A stretch of 64,000 nucleotides of DNA from assembly GCA_043809745.1 (NCBI GenBank), contig JBDROU010000079.1, forward strand, positions 1-64,000, in the 5' to 3' direction. This document shows, piece after piece, positions 13,201 through 25,200 of this stretch. The stretch's first letter is position 1, and the number at the start of each line of letters is the position of its first letter. The position numbers and the translations under genes are program-made. This DNA comes from JBDROU01 sp043809745 [NCBI: bacterium]. GTDB taxonomy: Bacteria > Elusimicrobiota > JBDRMW01. Below the pieces are notes generated by a model. That model was not told the origin of the DNA. It did no database searches and was given only the letters and a program-made list of their open reading frames with translations.

Positions 13201-16200
13201 AACTTGAATAGTTCATACTGGAATGATTCTTCCGAGCAATGTATTAGAGAAAAGAAGGAAATTGCAGTTGTGATGACTTATACGCTTAATGGGAAGCTAA
13301 AGACTTCCGAATCGGATGTAGAGGAGCTAGCGGGGCCGGCTGCTCAAGCTGAAGGGATATCTTACGAACACTCGTATCATGTTTCTGAAGTCAATATATA
13401 TAACGAGCTTAATTTAATAACAAATTCAATCCTCATGACAACAGAAGACGATTACGCGCCCGGCAAGGAATTCACCGCGGAATTTACAACAACCGAGTAT
13501 GATAAAAACGGCTCAGTCAGCTATCGTTTGGTAAACTATGTTGATAATTTCGGAGATAAGGGCAATCACTACTACCAAATGGAGACAACTGATTTTGTTG
13601 TAGAAAAGGGCATAAACAAAGAGTATACCCGTTATACCAGAGAACTTGCCGGTGCGGGTGTGGTTATTAACGGAAAGTTTACTCAAGATAACATTAAAAC
13701 ACTTACCTCATTTGCTGTAAATGCAGATAAGGCAAATGTCAAGATGACTACTAGAGAATCAGCCGTGATCACGGATAATGTCCAGATTGGCGACGGCTAT
13801 ATTACTAACGTCCCGGAAAATATAATGCAGGAATACGTAATTTGCAATGGTTATCTGGGTCCTGAAGATGATGGAGCTTTACAGGATGCAGAAAAAAATG
13901 CCACCTATTGGAAGACATATAAAACAGAAACTAGAAACAAAGCCAATATATTCGGGCAGGTAACGCAGAGTTATACAAAAACATACGAGATGAACTACGC
14001 GCCTGAACAGACGATCGAAGAGTACGTAACGTACGAATATGATTCGATGGGTCGGCAGAAGAACAGGCTCTCCAACTATGACGAAGAGATAAACGGCGTT
14101 CATACTTACTATCAAAAAGAAATTACGGCTTCGTCGGATGAAGAATCTATTATTTACGGTGATTATGGACGCATGTATAAATACACCCAGTACACCCGCG
14201 AACTAAACTCGCTCGGGGTTACAAATCCGGATGAAGAACAAGATTTTGCAACTCGGGATGTAAAAGATATTACCACCAAAACCGTTCAGGAAGATTATCT
14301 GGAGGTGAATTATGCAAACACAAATGAGATTTCCAGTACAAGGGTAAGACGCGCCGAGATGGACGGCCATGACGCTAACGCTGCTCATGAGCTGCTGTTT
14401 ACGACCAGGGATGTGCACACTACGTATGCTTACAATGATGTGGGATTGGTTACCGATAATGTGGTGACAACCACGAACGACTCAACAAAAGAGAATATAT
14501 TTTATGTTAAGGAAACTAACAAGTATGAGTATACGAAGAACGGGCTTATGTATCACAGTAAAACATCGTTCGAAGAGCAGCTGTTTGTCCATGAAAATGT
14601 GAGCTCAGATGAAAGTGCGGCAGCTACTATACAGAGAATATTTGCTATTCTCATGCCCGATGTTTCGTTTCATGATGACTTTATCTATAAGACTGAAATC
14701 CATTATTACGAAACGGAGACCTGGGCAAAGAAATCTAATGATGACAAGAGCATCTATGCGATTCAAGGATTTGATGGTCCCGGCCAGACATTTACCGTAG
14801 TCTTTTTAGGGAACGGAAAGATTGCATTGCAGGCCGCAAACGGTAAATATCTATCTGCCGGAAGCGATGCTGACGGTAAGATAATTGCGAACAGCGACAA
14901 TATAGGAACATTTGAAACATTTAACCTTATTGCTTCTTCAGGAGGTCGGTCGCTGCTTCAGGCGCACAATGGCATGTATGTTCGCGTGAAACAAGAAGGC
15001 GGTTCCCAGACATTGGCGGCAGACATGGATTCGGCCACTTATTTGGATGCATTCACATTGGTGAAACAGTTTCAAGGTAATAACCAGTATAAGATCATGA
15101 CACCTCAGTTCCGGTACTTAGGTATTTTACCGGAAGCAGTTTCTTCCACCGGGGAATACAAGTTCGATGGCGCGGGCAGGATGACAGGTTATACGGAATA
15201 TGTCCGCGAACTCGATTCGAACAAGGCGGTAATAAAAACCACAAGAGAAGAAAAATCCGATATTGTTTACGGCGCCAGAAACCGGGTAGCGAGCTATAAT
15301 GTAGACAGCTATGTGGAAACTGATATGAACCTGACACATGAAACTGACTTAGGGAATGCCAAAGATACAGCTTCACTGTGGCACGAGAACAAGCAGGCAG
15401 TTGAAATAGAGTACAATACTCTGGGTCAGTCAGAAATGGTTTACAAGAAAACCTTTAATGACAACCAGGCTATGAACCGGACCACCCGGGAGTATACATA
15501 TTTCGAGTACGACAATCTGGGACGATCCTCAAACATAACAACATATTCAGATCAGGAGACAAACGGCAAGCACCATTACACGATGGGTGTTACCTCTGAT
15601 ATATCCTATAAGGATGAAGCCGGCAACGAGACATCTCAGATGCGCTCATATTTTAGGACCAGTCGGGAGTTGACAGAAGACGGCCGGGATAAAGATGCGG
15701 CAGAGCTGGATGAGATTACCACCAAAAAGAGCACAGAAACAAATTTAGTATCCCGTTATAACAAATACAACCTGCTGGTATATTCGGAATCAACTATGGT
15801 AGATGAGCTTAAACTTTCAGATGAAGACAGGATAAAATTTAACCTGCCGGAAGATCAGATATATAACGTGCTGCCGGCGCAAACGATCAAGACATATTTT
15901 GGCTGCAAGGATATTGAATTCACCGATCGCGAAGATGAATCAATCGCAAACTTCGAGCAGGGGTATAATTCCGCATTGCAGCTGTGGCATATGAAAAAAG
16001 AGATAAAGACCGTGGGTACTGTCAAAGAAGTAACGAATTACATAGAGCTTGATTATGAGCAAAACGGAAATATCAAGGTAAATACAACATACACGATAGA
16101 CAACATAGACACCAACCTTATGTCAAAGAATGTAACCACTGATATGGTGTATAACGAAAACGGCTTTACGAAATCCAGCAAACAAACAGTAACGCAGATG

Positions 16201-19200
16201 AACCGCTACAGCGGCGACGGGTATTCAGAGCTGTACAATACCTATACGGTTGAAACCGAAAATTTTAAATGGGATGAGTTCGGCAGGGCAATTAAACGAA
16301 CAGAAGTAATCACACAGGGCGGCAAAATTACCACAAAGGACAATACGCAGTCAGATTTCCTTGGAGTTATAGAGTATGATCTGCGGGGCAGGGTGGAAAA
16401 AGTCTGGGATTTTGTCACCGAAAGAGGTCCAAATTTCTCGCTTGATTATTACGAAAAAACAGAGAACTCAGGTTATGACGAGAGTTTCAATAATCCAGCA
16501 CATACCATAAGAACGGTAAACTATCTCAAAGAAGGTTATACAGTTGTTAATAGTGAAGCATCATTAGCCGCCAATACCAGGAAGACTGTTGCACAGGACA
16601 TCCGCAATACATATGACGCATCAAACGGACATCTGACTAAGTCGGTAGTGACAACCCGTGAAACCGGCGATAACATAATTGACGGCGTAAATTACAATCT
16701 TGATAGCACCACTGTCGTAACCACAGTAATGGACGGGGTGAGCGGTTACAATGAGTTAGGCCAGAACATAAAACACACCAAAAACACAGTGAATGACGGC
16801 AAAACAATTACTGAAAAAACAGCTGAAGGTACAACAATCGGTTATGATGAATCTAACAGGGTTAACTATTATAAATATGATGTAACTGAGTCTGGCGAAT
16901 CTGATACGTCAGGAAGTTATAACCTTGACAAACACTACACTTTGGAGGTCTCCATAAGCCAGTTTAACTCATTAGGTATGGCGGAAAAAATGACCCGCAC
17001 GACTGTAAACAAGGTCGGCGCGGTAGAAGGCAAGACTATAGTTGAGGGCATCACCTATCAGTACGACTCAAAAGGAAGGGTCAGCAACTCAGAAATAAAT
17101 TACCATGAAACCGGCGAGTCTGAGCATGAAGCAGAAGGCGGCGAGGATCTGGATAACAGATATACAGTTATTACAGATCTCAAATATAACAGTTTGGATC
17201 AGGTTGAACAGCAGTCAAGAAAAACATATCTTTACAGACCGGATGCTCCAAATGCTCCGTACCAATATGATATCTTTGTTGAGGGAGATGAATGGGTTGA
17301 TAAGCTTGTTGAGTTTATCAGAGCAGACGACCGATATGTAATTTCAATAGATACTCAGTATTCATATGGTATTCATAGAAACAGCTGGAGTCTTTTTAAT
17401 ACTGCACAAAAGCAAAGTTATCTAAATTTATTAGACAATGTATCAATTAATGATGTGTCTTTTGAAGCAGTTGGTACGGGTTGGGATTATATTAAAATTA
17501 AATTATCCAATGGCTTGTATATGTTGGTTAATGATCCTAAAAATCAATTGCGAAATTACAGGAAACAGACTCTAAGCGAGCTTGGAGAATTTTATGATAA
17601 AGACTGGAACTTAGTAAAATGGGATAAGTTAACTGCCGCGCAGCAAAACAATATTATAAATGACATTTATAAAGGCTGGGAAGTAAAACTGCCTGTAGAT
17701 GAGTTCACATACGAAATTAAAAATGCCTCAAAAGTAATAATCGAAAATACAGCAGGCTACCAGCTTGATTTGCTTGACGCCGACAGCATTTGGGAGGCAA
17801 TTAACAAGGGTCAGGATGTGAGTATAGCAATGTACAAACCTGAAGAATATAAAAACGATAAGATGTACTACGATACTCAGGGCAGGCTCAAACATTCCGT
17901 AATGTTTACAACCACAATGGACTATAACAAACAAACCGGGGTTTACGGTCAGAAGTTAAAACAGCAAAGCATAGTGGTAAACGATTATCTGGCATATAAC
18001 AACCTCGGCCAGGTTGAGGCGGAAAAAACGGTGACTCACGAAAATTACAGCTCACAGTATTATACTTACCTGAAAACAACAACTAAAGAAACTATAGTTG
18101 ACATGCCTGGAGAAAATAATTTCGGAACAAGTTCGGTAAACAAATATGATTCACAGGGCAACCTTATGGATTCATTTGTCATGATTGAAGAAAAGGAAAA
18201 TATTGATTTAAACGACGGTTCGGAACAGGTAATCAGACATTACAGCAAAAGTTCACATTTCTTGTACAACAATCTTGGCCAAGTTAAACAGCAGCAGATT
18301 ACTACGGACAATTTTAAGGCTTATAACTATGTAAGTGCGTATTCTTACAATAAAATGACGTATTATACAGATTCCACAGTACAATATCAGCTTTATGACA
18401 CCGGTATTGGCAAAGTGTATTACATTCTCTATGATAGATTCGGCAGGATTAAAAGAGATTATTCCCAGACCGAAAAACAGTTTAGTTATAATCCTATAAA
18501 TACCGTTACCACAAAAACGGATTATCAATCATATAACGAACTGGATCAAACAACAGGTTATACCACAGTTACAAATGACTCACTCAAATCCACGTTAACA
18601 GTCAGCGAAACAATCACGGTAGATTCTTTTGACACTCTCGGAAGAGCTCTGGTAACAAGTAAAGTTATACTTGAAGTAGGCAAACTTTCTCGGCAAGTAT
18701 TCAATGATAGTGGGGTTCTTCAGCCGGGTCAAACCAATGGACATTTGTACAAGCAATATCGTACCAGAGAAACAGTAACCTACGATCTGTTCGGGAAAAT
18801 ACAGACTGAAACAATAAGAAAATATTGGGGCAATGTTGCGGGAACGATGAACGGGGACTATAGCTCTACAATAACAGACAAAATTATCTATGATAACCAG
18901 GGAAGGCGCAAAACATTTGATCAAACAGAGAAAAAGTATAATATCGGCAATGTTTTATTAAGCACCGCCTTAACCCAAAGAACGCTTACGGAATATAATG
19001 TTTACGGCATTATGACCGGTAAAACGGAAATGGTTACTACTACAAAACTCAATGAAGTTACAACTTACAAATTCACCACCACCAACATTCTTGGGAATGA
19101 TAATTCAATGCCTTTGGCTTACACGGAAAAGAAAGAAAAATTATCTGATTTGGACAATGACGGCCAGAAAGATGATTGGTTCTTTGTGTATCATAAAGAT

Positions 19201-22200
19201 GTCATTAACACGGTGTATGATACCGATGGGTTGATCAAGTCAGTTACTGAGAGGCGCGAGTGGGATAAGGAAAACAAAGGCGAACTGCCTATACCGATAG
19301 AAGGAGATGTAATTAAAGCGCCCGGGGTTCTGATTGGCATTTACGCAGTAGGATACTACACTCAAGCACTACTTGATGCCAGAATAAGAGTTCTGGAATC
19401 CCAAGGTTATAAGTGCTTAACACAATACAAAACAACTGAAACTATTATTCAAACTGGTGAGAGTGATTGGACGGAAATAAATGATGTGTATATGGCAACT
19501 TTCAGAGCTGACGGCCCACAAGGCAACCTCCCAGTTTATTTTTACGGCATTGATACTACGGCTGAGCAAGGCAACGCGTGGGTGTACTATACGGTAGATT
19601 ACAAATATAACAATAAAGGTCAAATCTATACAGAGAATTATACGTGGAAAAGCGGATCGGCCTTTTATGCTGTCACCTCGCAGTCAACATATGACACTCG
19701 CGTTTGGGATCCAGATCCTAATGGATATGGTAGTTCTTGGAGTCGTTTTACAAACAATACAAACACAGCTAAGGATGGGAATGGTTTTCAAATCTATGAC
19801 GCAAACACAATACATAAATGGAATAGCACCGTTATCAATTCCACCGGCAGATGGCAGGTAGGAATAAAAGATCTTGGGACATTAGAGCCTACTTTAACAA
19901 CAGTAGAAGCATACGACCCGTACGGCAACCGTGCAGATACTTCAACCCAAGGTGAATTTTTCGGCATGCAAAGCGAAACGGTTACTTACACATATAGAAG
20001 CGGTTTGTTTGGCGGCAAGAAAACGGGATCATATACGTTTTATTATATGGGTTCTCTCAGTAAGACCCAAACAACCAGTTCAACATTTGATGCTTTCGGC
20101 AGAGTTCTGACCTCTACCACTCACACGCATACAGTATCTGATTCTATCTATTATGACGGACAGCAGGTGGTTACCGATTCAGTATCCGCGATGACATATA
20201 ATTACAGGGAAGGAGAATTTAAGGCCTACAGCGCCCATGAAACCTTAGATTATTATAAATTGGAAGCGCCCGTTAAAGTATATGCCGGTTATTCAAATAC
20301 TTATGATTATGTTTACAACCCTGTTACCGGCGCTGTTGACGAGATAGATACAGTAAAGACAGAAGTAAAAACATACGAAGATCAATTCATAAACGAAGAC
20401 TACTTCCCGTCAAGCAACAATGTTTTTGGTCAGATATTGTCTGCGGTAATCGTGGCAGTCCTTTCATATATTAACCCTCTATTCGGGGCTTTTGCAGGGC
20501 CAATCGTAAACTCAATTATAACCGGCAACGAATTAACCGCGGAAGGTTTTCTTATGCAGGTAGCTATAAATATTGTAAAGAATTATGCGATGGGTTTGAT
20601 GCGTACCGAGGGATTTGAGTTTTCGCAAATGTATGATAAATTTGGTCAAGCGGCTGGCAAATCCGTACCGAGTTTTTCTGAAATAATGTTTTCTGAGGAT
20701 GTTGTATCCGCCCTTGTTTCATCTGTTGTTGAACAGGTCGCGCTGGCCCAGGGTGTGGATTCGCCGGTAGCGTCATTAATGGGCGCTGTTGCAGGCGCGT
20801 GCGTAGGCGGTATAACAATGAAAAACGGTACCCCCGGCATGCACTTCCAGTTACCTCCCCCGACACAGCTATTAAAGGCTGCGGGTGATTTTATGCTCGC
20901 TAAAGCGTTCGAGCATGAAAGGGATAAAATTCAGGAAAGAGACGGTTCCTGGGTTAAGACCGGCAAGGATGTTAACAAAAAGCTTGAACGGTTAGGTTAC
21001 CTCCAGCAGGCATTAAGCGCCCTTTTCAGTCTGGCGGTGGAATATGCCAGGATAGAGTATAATAAAGGCGCTGAAAATACAAGCGGTACTGCTGGTAAGA
21101 AATTAAATATAGAAGTAGGAGAACAAACACAACCTGAACGGGGCGGAAGTCCGAGTGATCCTTCGCGCGGCATCGAAATTTCGGGACAGAATAAGCGGCC
21201 TACAAAATGGGTGCCTATTCCTTTCTGGAATCTGTTCAAAGGATTTTTCCAGTTTGTGAAAGATGTGGGTTCCAGTGTTGCTAAAGCCGGAAAAAGTTAT
21301 TCGGATACGGATTCAATCCCGCCGGTTGAAGCTACTCCTGCTGCAATGGAGAACGCAAAACCAGCGGAAACGGCAGGCCCAGATATTCTCGCTCAGGCTC
21401 CAACTTCAAAAGAAGATGCTAAAGCGGCTCTACCATCAGCATCTGACCGATCTTTTGATGAAAGGAGCAAAATGGACCAGAGTGGCGCTGCTTCTTTGCA
21501 GGAAGGTAATAAAAAAGATGATTCTGTTTCAGTTAAACCTGACGGTACTTATGCAAAAATGGATGAAAATCGAAAGAACCCAGAATCAAACGCTGTTCCT
21601 GCTGCCGGTGCTAAGCAGGAGGGGCCAGCAGTCAAACCACCTCAGACGGTTAACACTCAAACGACAAAGGCATCGCCTGGATCTGACAGCGCGCTTTACG
21701 GAACTAAGGAATCACCGCTCACTAAAACGGACGGTCTGGCTAATACTTTTAGTGCGGTAAAAGATTTTACGGTTCAAGGACTACAAAAACTTATAGCTTT
21801 TGTAACCGGAACAGGAATACCGGGAACACAGGATCAAACTGCATCACAACAACTTGCGTCGCAACAATTTAAACCGGAATTAACGCTGGATCTTGATATT
21901 GAACAAAAGTTTGATAAGAAGCCGGATTCAAAGACCATTGAAGTTAAGTCTCCGGAGCAGCAAGTAGACTTATCGAAGAGCAGCCTTCAGAAGGGTCCAA
22001 ACGATGAAAGCAAATTCGGTTCAGAAATAATTTCTGCTTCGCAAGATGAGAAAAGAGTACCTGATTCAAATCAAGAAGTGGCGCCGGATAAGGGATTATT
22101 AACAAAGGCACCTGTTGGCGACAACAGATCAACAGCAAAAGTAAGAGAAAGTGAGCAATCAATTAGATCGGAACAGGATCAGCAGAGTGGTGAGAGAAAC

Positions 22201-25200
22201 AGTGATCAAAAGCCGCTGGCAATATCCGATAAATCATCTGCATCGGGGCAGAATGTTGCTGAATATGATCCCGAAGGATCTCCACCTCCAGCTGTCAGCC
22301 CGGAAGGTGGTGTTAAGCAACACGATACTGCTTTACCGCCTCAAGAGGTTTCTCCGGAACGCACTGGTGAGCCTCCGGTTCATACCGGAGTTAAACCGGT
22401 AAGTTATGAACTAGCAGCGATGCAGAAACAAGGCGTTAAAGCCGATGAGAATCAAACAGCTCCTGAAAGTTATAAAGAAGAGAATAAAGAAATTAATGTT
22501 CCGGGAGCCGGTTCTGCTGAAATCGGTGACGAAAAGTCAACCCTCATTCCCGGAAAAACTCAACAATCTGACAGATTGACAAAACCGGATGATACAGGGG
22601 TTCCGCGGGAGGAAAAAGGGCCAAAGAAAACAGAGCGCAATATTCAGGGAGATGAGCCGACTGTCAACACTACTAAAGATAGAGGCCTTCTTAAGAAACC
22701 GCCGGTAACAACTGATAGAACTGCGCCAGAAGTAAAAGGGGAAGAAAGAGCAGATCGAGGCGGTGACAATGTCGAGAAAAATAAAAAACGCGAGATGCCT
22801 GAGATCGTGTCAGAGCTGAACAATGCATTAAAACAGACCGTAGCTGCATTCGAGCAGATCGGCAAACAGGGAGCGAACCGCGAAACGCAGGATAAATTGA
22901 AAAGCATAAAACAAAAATTGGAAAGCCTTTCTTCAGAATTTTTAGAGCTTAAAAAAGACACATTAACGAAAAAGGAAGAGAAAAAATACATCGCCGTTAA
23001 AGAAATCTTTGAAATCGCGGTGGAAACTATTGACAAATTTACAGTTGATGACAGCTCAGCCAAAGAAGGTGTGAAAGAGGAAAAAGACGAAAAAGGCAAG
23101 CTGAAAGAACTGTTAAATGAATTCTCGAAATTTATCTCTCCGGAGAATATTTTCAAAACGGTACTGCCCGAAAAATTAGTTGCGCCGGGATACGGTGATT
23201 TGCTGGATAAATTTAAGGAGACTTTAAATAAATTAGCCCCCATAACACTGCCGGTAGTCGGTGATTTGAAACCGGATGATCTGGGGCTTTCCATCAAACT
23301 TATGGAAAAGTTAATCATAGATTTAGGCGCTCAGGAGCATGCGGATATCAGCGGTAAGATGTCTGCTGAGGAGATCAAGCGCATAATCGAAAGCAAGGAG
23401 ACAAAGACGGTCACGCTCAGGGATGGCTTCTTTGCCGACGATGAAAAGGGTATAGAGAGAAAAGAGGCGCTTATCGAGGCACTGGCAGACGCATGGAAAG
23501 AGCTCAGCAAAGATCAGATCAGGGAATTTGCGGATACCCTGCAGGCGCTCGGCATGGACAAAGACGCGGTAATAAAAATTGACCTCAAGGAAAGAACCGC
23601 TGAAATTACAGTTTCGCTCAAAGGGCTTATCGAATCACTGCACAACACGCTGGAGTCCCAGGCTAACAAGTTAACGGATGCCAATGTAAAACAGCTTGCG
23701 AATTTGATGGAATTCGCGAAGGCTATGGAAAAGATATTCGGCGGTGACGCGCTGATTAAGATACATGCAAAATTAACGATAAATGGTGTGAAAATTGCCC
23801 CGGTTTATGTCGGCGGGCCAAAAAGCGACGTAAAGGTTGTAGTGAATGAAAAGACCCGCGCGCTGATTGGTGAAGCGCTCAAAGCATTTATGGACAAGCA
23901 GGGTATAGCTGAAGGCACTGAAGCCAAAAAGATGCTGGATTCATTCCTGGAATCCATGAAAGACGGCAGTGAGCTGGAAATAATGTATGATCCGGAACAG
24001 AATTCGCTTACCGTACGCAAGCTTGAAGCATTCACCATGAAAGAAGCCGAAAAATTTGTTGATCTGATAGGCAAATTCAACCCGAAAATCGCAGAGCAAG
24101 CCAGAAAAGCGCTTGACAGGGTGAAAAGGCTGGGCAGTGACAAAAAGGTCAATATATCTCTTACTATGTCAAAGAATAACCTGAGCGTGTTTATACAGCC
24201 CGAGCTTAGAAATATAGAAGAAGCCAGCAAGTATTTGAACATTGTAGCGCAGGATATGGGTATACTTAAGACTCAGGATTTCAAGATGATGGAAGCCCTG
24301 CTGGAAGCCGGTGTGATGGACATAGGCTCGATCGGCGAGGATATAGTTAAAGGTATGCTGATGCTAAAATTCGGTGCGGGTGCAGCTGCAAATCTGGGCA
24401 CTCTGCTGGCTAATGCCAATATAGCCGATGACGCGAAAAAGGCTATAACGGAGCGCGTCAGAGGCCTGCTCATGAAGATGCTCAATACAGACAAAATTAC
24501 CGATAAGGATATGGATTCGCTAAGATCGATTAGCTTCAGAGGCGGCATCTCCACGGTCAACGGTGCGGTTTCGCTGGAGTTAAGCTCATTCGAGATACCC
24601 AAACAGCTTCTGGCTGACAAGGGTATTGTTGAGATAGCTGATATGACGATAAGCGATATGATAAAGTTCTCGCTGGCTCCGGACGGCAAAATAATAACGG
24701 AAGAACTTACATTAGAAGATCTTGCCAAACTTAACAACCTCATGCTAAGCGATATGAATCTGTTAAGCAAAGGCATTATAATAGACCAATTTAAATCCAC
24801 TACCGCAGAAGCGTTAAAAGAAAAAGGATGGAAACAGCAGAAGGAAGGCGATAAGTATTACGAAGGCAAAGACGGCGAAACGGTATTCACAAAGAAGGTC
24901 AATGATTCGCTCACCTGGCTAATAAAGGTAAAGCTTACCGAAACCGAGCGCGTGGATCAGGTAACGGATATTTTCCTGCTGGGCGCTTCCGGCAGTAACA
25001 ATATATCTTTATCGGAATTCGGATTCTTCGGCAAGGTGCTGGATGATGTGATCATGAATATCAACACCTCGGGCCTTGAAAATTATTTAGATACCGCCAT
25101 GAAAGCCGTACTGGTTATGGACAAAACATCAGGCAATCTTATTTTTAACAGCGGTATAAAACTGGATAACGTCGGTGTTAAAGGCAATCTGCGCGACAAA

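Larger units (their letters stand above)
1..20340 (+). repeat. Tract of degenerate YN/YD beta-strand repeats (about 6,750 aa of the giant protein)
   Basis: The translated sequence repeats a loose pattern of roughly 70-100 residues: YNxLGQ (also YNELNQ, YNNLGQ, YDALGQ), a Thr/Glu-rich strand such as QTKxT, then YDxxGRL, a Ser-rich strand, ExG, LxHxYTV, and GxYxYxDxxG before the next YNxLGQ. YD..GR motifs resemble RHS/YD repeats, which form a beta-spiral shell, but the YNxLGQ half-repeat dominates. I see neither the RHS core signature nor a C-terminal toxin directly after it. Units remain in frame and are strongly diverged, so they are old rather than an assembly artefact. Two clear insertions interrupt the tract, one at 14.7-15.1 kb and one at 17.2-17.9 kb. 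Confidence 0.85.

Noticed and set aside
1-20340. Classical RHS/YD polymorphic toxin
   Set aside because: YD-like motifs occur, but I find no RHS core signature and no C-terminal toxin domain after it. The tract is followed by a hydrophobic segment and 32 kb of other domains.
22644-23318. Minus-strand frame of 224 codons inside the giant gene
   Set aside because: It is Ser/Phe/Leu-rich, as expected from reading the Lys/Glu-rich helical coding sequence backwards, and has no domain pattern. The sense frame continues unbroken.
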